Part shown: one piece after another, positions 38,367 to 49,574 of the stretch
How the letters are laid out: every line of letters begins with the position of its first letter
How positions within the stretch are numbered: position 1 is the first letter of the stretch
From: Acidovorax sp. SUPP3334
GTDB taxonomy: Bacteria > Pseudomonadota > Gammaproteobacteria > Burkholderiales > Burkholderiaceae_C
Length of the DNA: 64,000 bases
Direction of reading: 5' to 3'
Assembly (NCBI RefSeq): GCF_030159055.1
Contig: NZ_BQXQ01000030.1
Coordinates: 1-64,000 of the forward strand
Program-made: the position numbers and the translations under genes
The notes under the pieces: model-generated
Database searches by the model: none
Seen by the model: only the letters and a program-made list of their open reading frames with translations
Told to the model about the DNA's origin: nothing

Positions 38367-38702
38367 TTACCAGCCCAGGCCGATGTGCAGCGGCAGATAC
38401 ACCACCATGCCCACCACGATGGTGCCCAGGATGCCGCGGCGCCAGAAGTAGTAGCCGGCGGCGCACAGCACCGAGGGCAGGCGCGCGTCCTGCAGCGTGC
38501 CGATCAGCTCGCCCTGCGCCATGAAGATTTCGGGCGCGATCACCGAGGCCAGCGCGGCCAGCGGTGCGTATTTGAGGCCCCGCTTGAGCCATCCCGGCAT
38601 GGGCAGCTCGCGCTCGGGAATCATGAAGAACGCGCGGGACACCAGCGTGATGGCGGCCAGGCCCAGGATGGCGATGGTGGGCTCCACCCAGAACCCGTTC
38701 AT
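38367..38702 (-). CDS. azlD: AzlD family branched-chain amino acid exporter subunit
   Basis: A 111-residue protein with four hydrophobic segments, the small partner of AzlC (BrnE-type). Typical parts are [20 protein letters not shown] near 12 and [18 protein letters not shown] near 43. Its ATG overlaps the stop of azlC. AzlCD-type pairs export branched-chain amino acids; direction and substrate here are inferred from the family. It is the last gene of the five-gene def-fmt unit. Confidence 0.85.
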   Translation of the reverse strand: MNGFWVEPTIAILGLAAITLVSRAFFMIPERELPMPGWLKRGLKYAPLAALASVIAPEIFMAQGELIGTLQDARLPSVLCAAGYYFWRRGILGTIVVGMVVYLPLHIGLGW

Positions 38703-39520
38703 GGATGGCGCTCCTCGCGCAGCGGCACCACGTCGCCGTCCTGCACGTGCTTTTTCTCCCCGGGCGGCAGCGCGCTGTCGGCCGGCACCAGCAGCACTTC
38801 GGGCTTGCGCAGGTGGCGGTCCACGGCCTCGATGATGAGGCCCACGGCAACGGCCGCCGCGATGGCCACCAGGATGTTCAGCTTGAGCGGCAGCGCGAAC
38901 GCCGCGATGGCCGCCGTCATGGCCACGCCCGTCGCCAGCCAGGTCGCGCGGTCGAACAGCATCGACATCAGCACGCCCAGCAGCGCCAGCACGCCCGCAA
39001 AGCCCAGGCCCCACGACAGCGGCACCACGTTGGCCAGCAAGATGCCCGTGATCGACGGCACCTGCCAGGCCAGCCAGTTGATCGACGCCGCGCCCCAGAA
39101 GAACGGCACCTGATCGGGCTGCGGCGCGGGCTTGGGAAAACGCTTCATGAAGGCGACGAAGATCACGTCGCCGCTGAAGTACCCCACGGCCAGCCGCTGG
39201 CGCAGCGGCAGGTGCGCGAAATAGCTGCGCCATAGGCTGCTGAAAATCACGAAGCGCAGGTTCACGCACGAGGCCGTGAGCCACACCACCCACAGCGGCG
39301 CGCCGACGGCCATCAGCGGAATCACCGTGAGCTGCGCGCTGCCGGCATACACCGCGAGCGACATGAAGATCGCCATCGGCACCGACATGCCGCTCTTGAC
39401 CATCGCCACCCCGGTCACGAGCCCCCAGGCGCCCACGCCCACGCAGGTGCCGACCATGTCCAGCACGCCCTGGCGGTAAGCGGGATGCCGGACCAGGGCG
39501 CGCAGCGGCTGCGCGCTCAT
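38699..39520 (-). CDS. azlC: AzlC family branched-chain amino acid exporter subunit
   Basis: A 273-residue membrane protein with seven to eight hydrophobic segments. AzlC landmarks are [18 protein letters not shown] near 55 and [20 protein letters not shown] near 82. The C-terminus is extended by a ~35-residue hydrophilic tail (from [11 protein letters not shown]) that is unusual for the family. The start overlaps the fmt stop and the stop overlaps the azlD start, so translation is coupled. Confidence 0.87.
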   Translation of the reverse strand: MSAQPLRALVRHPAYRQGVLDMVGTCVGVGAWGLVTGVAMVKSGMSVPMAIFMSLAVYAGSAQLTVIPLMAVGAPLWVVWLTASCVNLRFVIFSSLWRSYFAHLPLRQRLAVGYFSGDVIFVAFMKRFPKPAPQPDQVPFFWGAASINWLAWQVPSITGILLANVVPLSWGLGFAGVLALLGVLMSMLFDRATWLATGVAMTAAIAAFALPLKLNILVAIAAAVAVGLIIEAVDRHLRKPEVLLVPADSALPPGEKKHVQDGDVVPLREERHP

Positions 39521-40503
39521 TCCCGCGCCCCGGCCGGCGCGGTGCTGCCCAGCACCATGCCGGGGGTGAGCGCGAAGCCGCGCAGGAAGTCGGCCACGGG
39601 CAGCCGCTTGCCGCCCGCGCGCTGCAGCGTGGTCAGGCGCAGGCCGCCGTCGCCGCAGGCCACGGTCACGCCCTGGTCGGATACTGACAAAATATGCCCT
39701 GGGCGCAATGAATCCGGCGGCAATGCGCTATCAATTTCATAGCTCCACACCTTGATCGCTTCGCCGGCCAGGGTGGTCGATGCGCCGGGAAAGGGGTCGA
39801 ACGCCCGGATGCGCCGGCCAATGGCTTCGGCGGGCTGGGCCCAGTCGATGGCGCTCTCGGCTTTTTCGATCTTGTGCGCGTAGGTCACGCCTTCGGCGGG
39901 CTGGGGCGTGGCCGTGAGGCCGCCGCAGGCCGCCAGTTCCAGCGCCTGGACGATCATGCGCCCGCCCAGATCGGCCAGCCGGTCGTGCAGGGCGGCGGTG
40001 GTGTCGGTCGCAGCGATGGCGGTCTTCTCGACCAGCAGCATGTCGCCCGTGTCGAGGCCCGCGTCCATCTGCATGATGGTCACGCCCGTCTCGGCATCGC
40101 CCGCCTCGATGGCGCGGTGGATCGGCGCGGCGCCGCGCCAGCGCGGCAGCAGGCTGGCGTGGATGTTGAGGCAGCCTTTGGCCGGCAGATCGAGCACCCA
40201 TTGCGGCAGGATCAGTCCGTAGGCCGCCACCACCATGGCGTCGGCCCCGGCGGCGATCAACGCATCGCGCGCCGCGGCGGCGTCCTCGGGGTATTTGCCG
40301 TCCAGGCGCAGGCTGCGCGGCTGCGCCACGGCGATGCCGTGCTCCAGCGCGCACTGCTTGACGGGCGAGGCCTGCAGCTTCATGCCCCGGCCGGCAGGGC
40401 GGTCGGGCTGTGTCAGGACGAGGGGGATGGTGAAGCCGGCATCCAGCAGGCGCTGCAGGGCGATGCGGGCGAAGTCGGGTGTGCCGGCAAATAGGATCTT
40501 CAT
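39517..40503 (-). CDS. fmt: Methionyl-tRNA formyltransferase
   Basis: Formylates initiator Met-tRNA with 10-formyl-THF. The 328-residue protein has the N-domain opening [12 protein letters not shown], the cofactor signature [22 protein letters not shown] near 108 and [12 protein letters not shown] near 210. The C-terminal domain is normal except for a stretch around [20 protein letters not shown] near 250-272, which is encoded by a copy of the dispersed two-hairpin repeat. ATG 40503 is the usual start. It follows the SmpA-like lipoprotein gene, and with def it forms the classic def-fmt pair for start-codon processing. Confidence 0.93.
   Translation of the reverse strand: MKILFAGTPDFARIALQRLLDAGFTIPLVLTQPDRPAGRGMKLQASPVKQCALEHGIAVAQPRSLRLDGKYPEDAAAARDALIAAGADAMVVAAYGLILPQWVLDLPAKGCLNIHASLLPRWRGAAPIHRAIEAGDAETGVTIMQMDAGLDTGDMLLVEKTAIAATDTTAALHDRLADLGGRMIVQALELAACGGLTATPQPAEGVTYAHKIEKAESAIDWAQPAEAIGRRIRAFDPFPGASTTLAGEAIKVWSYEIDSALPPDSLRPGHILSVSDQGVTVACGDGGLRLTTLQRAGGKRLPVADFLRGFALTPGMVLGSTAPAGARE
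39689..39746 (+). repeat. Dispersed two-hairpin repeat, copy 7, inside fmt
   Basis: AAAATATGCCCTGGGCGCAA, then TGAATCCGGCGGC, then AATGCGCTATCAATTTCATAGCTCC. The plus-strand order matches the other copies. It is read on the minus strand as ~20 in-frame codons of fmt without a stop; the first-hairpin and second-hairpin parts have diverged. Confidence 0.65.
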
Positions 40504-40519
40504 GGAGGCGGGCGCTGCC

Positions 40520-41047
40520 TCAGAAGCCGAAGCGGTCGCGGGGATCGGGCTCGTCGGTGAACATCACCTTCACCACCACGCCGCGCGGGTCGAGGTGTAC
40601 ATGGGCGAAGCGCCGCGTGCCCAGGTCGTCCCGGAAGCGGTAGGTCCAGATGTCGCCATCGAAGCGCGCCACGCGCTCCACCAGCATCGGCGGGCCGAAG
40701 GTGCGGCGCACCTCGTCCACCGTCCAGCCGGCCGGAATGCCGGCGAGGTTGTTGAAGGTGAGCACCTGATCGGTCCGCACGAGGCGCCCGCTGGCATCGA
40801 AATCCATGTGATAGACCTGCCGGCCCGAAGGCTGCGTGGTGTACAGCAGCCGCTCGCCGCCGCCGGGCAGCTGCGTGACCGACACCGGCGGGCCCAGGTT
40901 CTGCATCACCTCGTTGCGCGAAGCGCCGGGCTTCACGAAGTCGGGCGACGCGCAGGCGGTGAGCGCGAGCGCCAGCCCCACGGCGGCCGCGCCGCGCGCC
41001 AGGGAAGCCATCGAAAGGGAGAAAGCGGGCCAAGCGGTCGGTGTCAT
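40520..41047 (-). CDS. Outer-membrane lipoprotein, SmpA/BamE-like
   Basis: A 175-residue protein with a lipoprotein signal ([13 protein letters not shown] lipobox, Cys near 32). Two repeats of a BamE-like fold follow: [20 protein letters not shown] near 34, and later [15 protein letters not shown] near 107. Such domains usually help outer-membrane assembly, but this protein is larger than BamE and is a distinct family member. It overlaps def by four bases at its start. The gap to fmt is 16 bases. Confidence 0.78.
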   Translation of the reverse strand: MTPTAWPAFSLSMASLARGAAAVGLALALTACASPDFVKPGASRNEVMQNLGPPVSVTQLPGGGERLLYTTQPSGRQVYHMDFDASGRLVRTDQVLTFNNLAGIPAGWTVDEVRRTFGPPMLVERVARFDGDIWTYRFRDDLGTRRFAHVHLDPRGVVVKVMFTDEPDPRDRFGF

Positions 41048-41553
41048 GGGCGTGCCTCGCGTTGCTGCTTGAGCATCTTGGTCTTGATGCGGTTGCGTTT
41101 GAGGGGCGACAGGTATTCGACGAACACCTTGCCCAGCAGATGGTCCATCTCGTGCTGGATGCAGACGGCCAGCAGGCCCTCGGCCTCCACCACGCGGGAT
41201 TGGCCCTGGGCATCGAGCGCCCGCACATGGACCGAGGTGGAACGCTCTACCCCGTCGTAGATGCCGGGCACCGACAGGCACCCTTCTTCGCCGACGGTCT
41301 TCTCGTCGCTGCGCCAGAGAATCTCGGGATTGATGAAGACCTGGGGCTGGTCGTGGTCCTCGGAGACGTCGATCACCACGATGCGCTCGTGCACGTTCAC
41401 CTGCGAGGCGGCCAGGCCGATGCCATTGGCGTCATACATGGTGGCGATCATGTCGTCCAGCAGCGCGCGCACGCGGTCATCCACGGTTTGTACCGGCTTG
41501 GCGACGGTGTGCAGGCGAGGATCGGGGTAACAGAGAATAGGAAGAATAGCCAT
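41044..41553 (-). CDS. def: Peptide deformylase
   Basis: Removes the formyl group from new proteins, using a metal bound by one Cys and two His. The 169-residue enzyme has all three motifs: GIGLAASQV near 44, EGCLSVPG near 90 and [12 protein letters not shown] near 133. It is the first gene of the def-lipoprotein-fmt-azlC-azlD unit. It is divergent from the LysM gene with 200 bases between, a region without further genes. Confidence 0.94.
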   Translation of the reverse strand: MAILPILCYPDPRLHTVAKPVQTVDDRVRALLDDMIATMYDANGIGLAASQVNVHERIVVIDVSEDHDQPQVFINPEILWRSDEKTVGEEGCLSVPGIYDGVERSTSVHVRALDAQGQSRVVEAEGLLAVCIQHEMDHLLGKVFVEYLSPLKRNRIKTKMLKQQREARP

Positions 41554-41754
41554 GGCGAACCCGGAAAGATGTCGCTATTTTCGCCACTTTTGGCGGGAGC
41601 GGCCGCCCTGCGCCGCAATAATCGTTGCCCTATCAAGGGCTTGGGCTGAGAATCCGAGAAGGTTTGTAACGTATCAACCGGCGAATTTTGTGACCAACAA
41701 AGACACGCTGGCGCCAGCGAGGGGCGTTTCGCAATGCATGACAAGAGGAACAAC

Positions 41755-42963
41755 ATGACGGCATCCACAGGCTTGCGACCCACGGCGTTGGGGGCGCTGG
41801 CTTTTCTGGCCGCGGCCCTGCTGACCAGCCCGGCGCATGCCCAGAACTACCCCGTCACCACGGACCAGCGGGCCACTGCCCAGCAGGTCGCCTCCAAGGG
41901 CGTGCCGATGTCGGAGCTGGCGCCCAACGCACCGGACACCTACGTGGTCAAGCGCGGCGACACCCTCTGGGGCATCTCCGGCATGTACCTGCAGCGCGCC
42001 TGGCGCTGGCCCGAACTGTGGGGCATGAACCTGCAGGCGATTCCCAACCCCCATCTGATCTTCCCCGGCCAGACGCTTTACCTGGAAAAGGTGGATGGCT
42101 ACGCCCGTCTGCGCACCAGCCCGTCGGGCCAAGTGCCCAACGACACCGTGCGCGTGTCGCCCCGCACCCGTACCGACAGCCTGGCAGGCACCGCCCTGCC
42201 GACCTTGCAGCCCCACCTGATCGAGCCCTTCCTCGTCGAGCCGCTGGTGGTGGACGAACTCACGCTGCAGCAGGCTCCGCGCATCGTCGCCACGGTGGAC
42301 GAGCGCGTGTTGATGGCCAGCGGCGACCGCGCCTATGTGCGCGGCGCCACCGGCAACCCGCTGCGCCTGGGACCGGGCGTGCCGCGCCAGTACCGCGTGT
42401 TCCGCAATGCCATCCCCATGAAGGACCCCGAGTCCGGTGAAATCCTGGGCTATGAAGCCCAGTACGTCGGCAAGGCCGAACTCGTGCGCGGTGAGACCAC
42501 CGAGGAAACGCGCGATCCCAAGGGAGAAGTCACGATCGACGTGGTCCCCGCCACGGTGGACCTGCGCAGCGCCAAGGAAGAAATGCGCGCCGGCGACCGC
42601 CTGCTGCCCGCACCGGCCCGCGGCTACGCGAGCTACACCCCCCGCGCGCCGCAGGCTCCGGTGGATGCGCGCGTCGTGTCGTTGTATGGCAGTTCCTCCG
42701 TGGCCTACGCCGCACAGAACCAGGTGGTGGCGATCAACCGCGGTACCCGCGACGGCATCGAGGCCGGCCATGTCCTCACGCTGCTGACCAAGGGCGATCG
42801 CATCAAGGACAAGACGGACGAGAACAAGGTAATGATCAAGCTGCCGAGCGAGGCCAACGGCCTCGGCATGGTATTTCGCACGTTCGACCGCGTTTCCTAC
42901 GTGCTGCTCTTGCAGGTGCAGCAGGGCGTGCGGGTCGGCGACCGCCTCGTCAATCCCCAGTAG
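41755..42963 (+). CDS. LysM domain periplasmic protein
   Basis: A 402-residue secreted protein: signal peptide (ALGALAFLAAALLTSPAHA-QN), then a LysM domain near 70-125 containing TYVVKRGDTLWGIS and LIFPGQTLYL. LysM domains bind peptidoglycan. The C-terminal ~270 residues form an uncharacterised domain found in Burkholderiales proteins encoded next to dprA. AGAGGA precedes ATG 41755; ATG 41734 would add seven residues. dprA follows 72 bases later on the same strand. Confidence 0.85.
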   Translation: MTASTGLRPTALGALAFLAAALLTSPAHAQNYPVTTDQRATAQQVASKGVPMSELAPNAPDTYVVKRGDTLWGISGMYLQRAWRWPELWGMNLQAIPNPHLIFPGQTLYLEKVDGYARLRTSPSGQVPNDTVRVSPRTRTDSLAGTALPTLQPHLIEPFLVEPLVVDELTLQQAPRIVATVDERVLMASGDRAYVRGATGNPLRLGPGVPRQYRVFRNAIPMKDPESGEILGYEAQYVGKAELVRGETTEETRDPKGEVTIDVVPATVDLRSAKEEMRAGDRLLPAPARGYASYTPRAPQAPVDARVVSLYGSSSVAYAAQNQVVAINRGTRDGIEAGHVLTLLTKGDRIKDKTDENKVMIKLPSEANGLGMVFRTFDRVSYVLLLQVQQGVRVGDRLVNPQ

Positions 42964-43035
42964 GCACAGACGGCCCGGGTCTGCGGCGGTGCCTTGTCGG
43001 GCCGGCTGCGACGGGGCCGCATCGCATTGACTCCC

Positions 43036-44241
43036 ATGGATCGGGACGAACTGGCCGCCTGGTTGCGGCTTGCGCTCACGCCCGGTGTCGGCAATGGCAC
43101 CGCGCGCCGGCTTCTGGCCGCCTTCGGTCTGCCGCACAATCTTTTCGGTGCGTCGCCCGCTGTACTGCAGGCATGCGCTACGGCGGCGCAGGTCCGTGCG
43201 CTCGGCACCGTGCCGCCCACGCTCGGAGCCTTGGTCGAAACCACCTGGCAATGGCTGCACGGCGCGGCGCCAGGCCAGCCGGCCCGCCAGATCGTGACGC
43301 TCGGCGACGCTGCCTATCCGCCCGGCCTGCTGGCCACCGAAGATCCGCCCCTCATGCTCTATCTGCTGGGCGCACCGCGGTTTCTTGACCGGCCAGCGGC
43401 GCTGTGGGCGACGGAGCGGTTCGTGGCCATCGTGGGCAGCCGCAATCCCACGGCGCAGGGCGCCGACCATGCGCGGCAGTTCGCACGTGCCCTGCGCAGC
43501 GCACGCCTGTGCATCGTCTCCGGGCTTGCACTGGGGGTGGATGCCGCAGCGCACGAAGGCGCCCTCGAAGCTGGCGGCACAGAAGCCGATGGCCTGCCCG
43601 CCACCATCGCCGTGGTAGGAACCGGACTGGACCGCGTCTATCCGCGCAAGAACCTGGACTTGGCGCACCGCATCGCGCAGCACGGTGTCCTGGTGAGTGA
43701 ATACCCGCTCGGCACGCCGCCGCTGGCCGGCAATTTTCCCAAGCGCAACCGCATCATCGCGGGGCTCTCGCAAGGCACGCTGGTGGTGGAGGCGGCGCTG
43801 GCCTCGGGCTCGCTGATCACCGCCCGGCTGGCGGCCGAGCAGGGGCGGGAAGTGTTCGCCATTCCCGGCTCCATCCACGCGCCGCAGTCGCGCGGCTGCC
43901 ATGCCCTCATCCGCCAGGGCGCGAAACTGGTCGAGTCCGCACAGGATGTGCTGGAAGAACTGAGGCTGGAATTGCCGAGGGCGTCACCGTTGGCGCCAGG
44001 GGCTGATGATGCGTCCTCGCAGCCGTTGCTGCCTTCGTTGAATGACGAGGGCGAAACGCCTTCCGATGAGCACGCCGCGCTGCTGCAAGCGTTGGGATAC
44101 GACCCCGCAGGCCTGGATGCCCTGGTCGCCCGTACCGGAATGGGGGCTGCCGCCCTGCAGGTGGCCTTGCTCGAACTGGAGCTGCAAGGGCAAGTGGCTC
44201 GCCTGCCCGGTGGGCTCTTTCAGCGCATGGGCCGGGCGTGA
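43036..44241 (+). CDS. dprA: DNA-processing protein DprA
   Basis: Binds incoming single-stranded DNA and loads RecA during natural transformation. The 401-residue protein has a SAM-like N-terminal helix-hairpin (TPGVGNGTARRLLAAFG near 15), the Rossmann fold with VGSRNPTAQGADHAR near 133, SGLALGVDAAAHEGAL near 162, and GTGLDRVYPRKN near 195. A C-terminal winged-helix (DML1-type) domain lies around 340-395. ATG 43036 matches the family start. Presence next to a pilus region (pilA at 50.5 kb) is compatible with competence, which is not shown here. Confidence 0.92.
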   Translation: MDRDELAAWLRLALTPGVGNGTARRLLAAFGLPHNLFGASPAVLQACATAAQVRALGTVPPTLGALVETTWQWLHGAAPGQPARQIVTLGDAAYPPGLLATEDPPLMLYLLGAPRFLDRPAALWATERFVAIVGSRNPTAQGADHARQFARALRSARLCIVSGLALGVDAAAHEGALEAGGTEADGLPATIAVVGTGLDRVYPRKNLDLAHRIAQHGVLVSEYPLGTPPLAGNFPKRNRIIAGLSQGTLVVEAALASGSLITARLAAEQGREVFAIPGSIHAPQSRGCHALIRQGAKLVESAQDVLEELRLELPRASPLAPGADDASSQPLLPSLNDEGETPSDEHAALLQALGYDPAGLDALVARTGMGAAALQVALLELELQGQVARLPGGLFQRMGRA

Positions 44242-44290
44242 AGCGCTGAATTCATGGCGTCGCGTTGGCGATGCCGGTCCGCCAGACCAT

Positions 44291-44330
44291 GGCGCTGAAG
44301 TCGCCTGGCGCAAAGGGCGGCTTCAGCGCC
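44291..44330. terminator. Large hairpin between convergent dprA and argC
   Basis: GGCGCTGAAG (44291-44300) pairs perfectly with CTTCAGCGCC (44321-44330), with further pairing inside. It lies in the 98-base gap between the convergent genes and probably acts as a bidirectional terminator, although T runs are poor. Confidence 0.6.
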
Positions 44331-44339
44331 TGTTCGGCC

Positions 44340-45272
44340 TCAAAGGCCCAGCATCAGCTTCATGTTCTGAACTGCAGCGCCGCTGGCGCCCTTGCCCAGG
44401 TTATCGAGGCGGGCCACGACCAGTGCATGGCGATGGTTCTCATTGGCGAAAACGCGCAACTCCAGCTGATTGGTGTCGTTGAGCGCCAGCGCATCGAGCT
44501 TGCCGTCTTCGGTGGGCGGCAACACCTTGACCCACTGGTCCGGCGTATTGCTCTTCGCATAGTGGGCCGCCAGCGCGTCGTGCACATCGGCGGCCTTGGG
44601 GGCGCCGGGCAACAGATCCAGATGCAAGGGCAGTTGCACGAGCATGCCTTGCTGGAAGTTGCCCACGCTCGGCACGAAAATCGGCCGGCGGGTGAGCCCG
44701 GTGTACTTCATGATCTCGGGCAAGTGCTTGTGAGAAAGGCCCAGCGCGTAAAGCTCGAAGGCCGGAGCGGTCTTGTTCTCGTAAGCCTCGATCATCGAGC
44801 GTCCGCCCCCCGAATATCCGCTCACCGAAGGCAGCGCCAGCGGAAAGTCCACGGGCACCAGGCCCGCCTCGACCAGCGGGCGCAGCAGCGCAATGGCGCC
44901 GGTGGCATAGCAGCCGGGGTTGGCCACGCGCGTCGCCGAGGCCACGGCATCGCTCTGGCCAGGCGCCAGTTCCGCAAAGCCGAACACCCAGCCGGCAGCC
45001 GTTCGATGCGCCGTGCTGGCGTCGATCACCTTGATGCGGCGGCCGGTGGCTTTTTCGATCTCGTCCACCAAGGCCACGGTTTCGCGGGCGGCATCGTCAT
45101 GCAGGCACAGAATGACGAGGTCCACACCCGCGATGAGTGCACGCTTGGCTTGCGGGTCCTTGCGCTGCTCGGGCGCGATGCTGACCAGCTGCACCTGCGG
45201 CATGGCCTGCAGGCGCTCGCGGATCTGCAGGCCCGTGGTGCCTGCTTCGCCATCGATAAAGACTTTGGACAT
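44340..45272 (-). CDS. argC: N-acetyl-gamma-glutamyl-phosphate reductase
   Basis: NADPH-dependent third step of arginine synthesis. The 310-residue protein is of the short ArgC type 2: opening [19 protein letters not shown], the catalytic Cys in [18 protein letters not shown] near 118, and [17 protein letters not shown]-like [12 protein letters not shown] near 149, followed by LSHKHLPEI near 178. ATG 45272 gives the expected length. It is divergent from sucC over a 169-base gap that must hold both promoters. Confidence 0.93.
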   Translation of the reverse strand: MSKVFIDGEAGTTGLQIRERLQAMPQVQLVSIAPEQRKDPQAKRALIAGVDLVILCLHDDAARETVALVDEIEKATGRRIKVIDASTAHRTAAGWVFGFAELAPGQSDAVASATRVANPGCYATGAIALLRPLVEAGLVPVDFPLALPSVSGYSGGGRSMIEAYENKTAPAFELYALGLSHKHLPEIMKYTGLTRRPIFVPSVGNFQQGMLVQLPLHLDLLPGAPKAADVHDALAAHYAKSNTPDQWVKVLPPTEDGKLDALALNDTNQLELRVFANENHRHALVVARLDNLGKGASGAAVQNMKLMLGL

Positions 45273-45441
45273 GGAATGCTCCTGCAAAAGATGGCTCGGG
45301 CGGCCTGCCGTGGTACGTGACATCCGCAAGGGATGGTGCATCGCAGCATGATACAGTCGCCGGTTGCCATGTCACCAGCCCGCGGCCAGACATCTGCTCA
45401 TGGCAAACGGGTTACCAACATCCTTCCCTGAGAGAGACCTC

Positions 45442-46602
<1,161 letters not shown>

Positions 46603-46617
46603 GCCCGGAGAACACAC

Positions 46618-47514
46618 ATGTCGATCTACATCAACAAAGACACCAAGGTCATCACCCAGGGCATCACGGGCAAGACCGGCCAGTTCCATACGGAAAAGTG
46701 CCAGGAATACGCGAACGGCAAGAACGCGTTCGTAGCGGGCGTGAACCCCAAGAAGGCCGGCGAGTCGATCTTCAACATTCCGATCTACGCCTCCGTCAAG
46801 GAAGCCGCATCGCAGACCGGCGCCACCGTGTCGGTGATCTACGTGCCGCCCGCAGGTGCTGCCGCTGCGATCTGGGAAGCCGTCGAGGCCGACCTGGACC
46901 TGGCCATCTGCATCACCGAAGGCATCCCGGTGCGCGACATGCTGGAAGTGCGCAACAAGATGAAGGCCAAGGAAGCCGCCGGCGGCAAGCGCACCCTGCT
47001 GCTGGGCCCCAACTGCCCTGGCCTGATCACGCCCGATGAAATCAAGATCGGCATCATGCCCGGCCACATCCACCGCAAGGGCCGCATCGGCGTGGTGAGC
47101 CGTTCCGGCACGCTGACGTACGAAGCCGTGGCCATGCTGACCGAAGTGGGCCTGGGCCAGTCGAGCGCCGTGGGCATTGGTGGCGACCCCATCAATGGCT
47201 TGAAGCACATCGATGTGATGAAGGCTTTCAACGACGATCCAGACACCGATGCCGTCATCATGATCGGCGAAATCGGTGGTCCGGACGAAGCCGAAGCGGC
47301 GCAATGGTGCAAGGCCAACATGAAGAAGCCGATCGTCGGCTTCATCGCTGGCGTGACCGCTCCTCCCGGCAAGCGCATGGGCCATGCCGGCGCGCTGATC
47401 TCCGGCGGTGCCGATACGGCCGATGCCAAGCTCGCCATCATGGAAGAGTCGGGTTTCATCATCACCCGCAATCCTTCCGAGCTCGGCAAGCTGCTCAAGG
47501 CCCAGCTGAAGTAA
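46618..47514 (+). CDS. sucD: Succinyl-CoA synthetase, alpha subunit
   Basis: The 298-residue alpha subunit carries the CoA-binding fold and the phospho-histidine. Motifs are [15 protein letters not shown] near 16, [12 protein letters not shown] near 122, and [11 protein letters not shown] near 246 with the active-site His. Its start follows sucC closely, with AGCCCGGAGAACACAC as translation signal. Length and motifs are normal. Confidence 0.96.
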   Translation: MSIYINKDTKVITQGITGKTGQFHTEKCQEYANGKNAFVAGVNPKKAGESIFNIPIYASVKEAASQTGATVSVIYVPPAGAAAAIWEAVEADLDLAICITEGIPVRDMLEVRNKMKAKEAAGGKRTLLLGPNCPGLITPDEIKIGIMPGHIHRKGRIGVVSRSGTLTYEAVAMLTEVGLGQSSAVGIGGDPINGLKHIDVMKAFNDDPDTDAVIMIGEIGGPDEAEAAQWCKANMKKPIVGFIAGVTAPPGKRMGHAGALISGGADTADAKLAIMEESGFIITRNPSELGKLLKAQLK

Positions 47515-47578
47515 TCCGTAAGCAAAACTACGGACGAAAGGGGTTTGCAGCCCCGATAAACTGCGCTCTCCCATAAAA

Positions 47579-47618
47579 GAAGAGGCGCCCGAAACCCTGG
47601 TTTCGGGCGCCTCTTTCA
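47579..47618 (+). terminator. Strong Rho-independent terminator after sucCD
   Basis: AGAGGCGCCCGAAAC pairs perfectly with GTTTCGGGCGCCTCT around a CCTG loop, flanked by A-rich and T-rich sides, so it could work in both directions. Confidence 0.92.
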
Positions 47619-47641
47619 TTCATAACACGGAGATACTTCGC

Positions 47642-48343
47642 ATGGAATTGCTGCACTCGGCCGATTTCTGGATCGGCCTTGTCAAGATCGTCTGGATCAA
47701 CATCATCCTGTCCGGCGACAACGCCGTGGTCATCGCACTGGCTGCGCGCTCGCTCCCTCCGCATCAACAGAAAAAAGCCATCTTTTGGGGCTCCGGCGCA
47801 GCCGTGGTGCTTCGCATCGCGCTCACCGTGGTGGCCGCCAAGCTTTTGGAACTGTCGTTTTTGCAGATCATCGGTGGCTGCCTGCTGCTGTGGATCGGCC
47901 TGCAACTGATGACCGATGGTGATGAAGACGGCGAAGGCTCCCAGTCCGGAGGAGGACTGATGGCCGCCGTCCGTACCATCCTGATTGCCGACTTGGTCAT
48001 GAGCCTTGACAACGTGATCGCCGTCGCGGCAGCTGCGCATGGCAACATGGTTCTGTTGATCCTCGGACTGGCCATCAGCATTCCGCTCGTCATCTTTGGC
48101 AGCACGCTCATGATCAAGCTCATGGAGCGTTTTCCCATCATCGTTTTGCTGGGCGCAGGTTTGATCGGATGGGTGGGCGGCGAAACCATCGCCAGCGATG
48201 CCTCGCTGCATGACTTCGTGCTGGCGCATCCATCATTGCACTACGTGGCTGCGGCGCTCGGCGCATTGTTCGTCGTCGGTGCAGGCAAATTCCTGCAAGC
48301 GCGGGCCCAACAGCAGCGTTCGGCGGCTGCCAATTACTCATAA
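47642..48343 (+). CDS. TerC/YjbE family membrane protein
   Basis: A 233-residue integral membrane protein with seven hydrophobic segments. It shows the metal-binding signatures IILSGDNAVVIALAAR near 20 and IADLVMSLDNVIAVAAA near 117, each with acidic residues in the membrane that mark the TerC family of manganese exporters. A hydrophilic loop with DGDEDGEGSQSGGG lies between helices 3 and 4. No manganese riboswitch lies in the short space after the sucCD terminator, unlike for its paralog at 56 kb. The 290 bases downstream hold only a short CTCTGCC/GGCAGAG hairpin near 48.5 kb. Confidence 0.85.
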   Translation: MELLHSADFWIGLVKIVWINIILSGDNAVVIALAARSLPPHQQKKAIFWGSGAAVVLRIALTVVAAKLLELSFLQIIGGCLLLWIGLQLMTDGDEDGEGSQSGGGLMAAVRTILIADLVMSLDNVIAVAAAAHGNMVLLILGLAISIPLVIFGSTLMIKLMERFPIIVLLGAGLIGWVGGETIASDASLHDFVLAHPSLHYVAAALGALFVVGAGKFLQARAQQQRSAAANYS

Positions 48344-48636
48344 GACGGTAACTTGCCGAGCACGCCAAGACAAGAAAGCCAGCATTCATGCGGTTTTCGA
48401 GGCGATCAATGTTCCCCAAGTTACTGACTTCTCAGTAAAGCAGACGTGATTGCTGCCGATCAAACCAGCTCGACATCATTGTTTGGTTGATGCCGTACTT
48501 TTCGGTATCGGGTTTGTTGCGCATTTCGCTCTGCCAAGGCAGAGCGGGATGAAAACTTGCAACCGGCAAATCCAGGAGGACCATAAGCGATAGGTCCGTC
48601 GTCTATGATGCGGAACAAGACGCAACAGGGCATGAC

Positions 48637-48720
48637 ATGGGGGATTTTCAAAAAACCGTAATGGAGCCTGCGCCCACCGTCGGCGCAGCCTTGCTTCTCC
48701 CTGCGCCGGGTGAAGCATGA
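48637..48720 (+). CDS. Possible 27-residue upstream peptide coupled to the PP2C gene
   Basis: A short frame starting MGDFQKTVMEPAPTVGAALL ends in a TGA that overlaps the ATG of the phosphatase gene (ATGA). The overlap is typical of real coupled genes. The sequence MGDFQKTV resembles the beginnings of FHA or kinase partner proteins, so it could be a remnant of one. No independent evidence supports expression. Confidence 0.35.
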   Translation: MGDFQKTVMEPAPTVGAALLLPAPGEA

Positions 48721-49523
48721 CCACGGGAACCAAGCTGAACTACCAGTTTTGTGCCCGGACCGATCAAGGACGGGTGCGCTCGAATAATGAAGATGCCGTG
48801 ATCGCCGATGCCAGCGCGCAACTGGCTGTACTCGCCGACGGCATGGGCGGATACAACGCGGGCGAAGTCGCCAGCGGAATGGCGACGGGGCTGATACACG
48901 ACGAAATGACCCGTTGGCTCGCCCAGGCCGGCGGCAATGTCTCTTCCACCGAAGTGCGCCGCGCGCTGGAAGATTGCATCGAGCGTGCCAATCACGCCAT
49001 ATTCGATGCCTCGCTCACCAATCCGCAATGTTCAGGCATGGGCACCACCGTGGTCGCGGGCGTTTTCTTACCAGGACGCTTGATTCTTGGACATATCGGG
49101 GACTCCCGTTGCTATTGCCTGCGCGGCGGCGTGCTGAGGCAGATCACACGCGACCATTCATGGCTTCAGGAGCAGGTGGATGCCGGCATTCTGACACCCC
49201 AGGAAGCTGCGATATCAGGGCAGCGCAATCTGGTGACCCGCGCCCTTGGCGTGGAAAGTGCTGTACTGGCAGAAATCAATGAGTTTCCCGTGGAGCCGCA
49301 GGATCTGTTCGTCATGTGCTCGGATGGATTGACCGACATGGTGGATGACGATCAGATTCAGTCGCTGGCCGCAGCGCAGGAACCCCTGGAGGATAAAGCC
49401 GCCCATTTGATCGAAGCTGCCAACGCAAGAGGCGGACGCGACAACATCAGTGTGCTGCTGGTGCAGGCGGGAACCATCGAAAGAAAGCGCGGCTTGATGT
49501 CGCGATTTTTGCGTGCCGATTGA
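48717..49523 (+). CDS. PP2C-type serine/threonine protein phosphatase
   Basis: A metal-dependent phosphatase that removes phosphate from Ser/Thr residues. The 268-residue protein has the metal-binding motifs RSNNEDAVI near 21, VLADGMGGYNAGEVAS near 37, GHIGDSRCYCLR near 122, MCSDGLTDMVDDDQI near 200 and GGRDNISVLLV near 240. There is no membrane segment, so it acts in the cytoplasm. An FHA phosphothreonine-binding protein is encoded 51 bases downstream, a standard pairing, but no kinase gene is in the window. Confidence 0.9.
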   Translation: MTTGTKLNYQFCARTDQGRVRSNNEDAVIADASAQLAVLADGMGGYNAGEVASGMATGLIHDEMTRWLAQAGGNVSSTEVRRALEDCIERANHAIFDASLTNPQCSGMGTTVVAGVFLPGRLILGHIGDSRCYCLRGGVLRQITRDHSWLQEQVDAGILTPQEAAISGQRNLVTRALGVESAVLAEINEFPVEPQDLFVMCSDGLTDMVDDDQIQSLAAAQEPLEDKAAHLIEAANARGGRDNISVLLVQAGTIERKRGLMSRFLRAD

Positions 49524-49574
49524 AAACTGAAATCAGCCACCCGGCGATACCAATTAAAGAATGAGGAATTGATC

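Noticed and set aside
47518-47641. Manganese riboswitch before the first TerC gene
   Set aside because: The space holds only the sucCD terminator; none of the GGGGAGTAG or GCGAGACC motifs is present.
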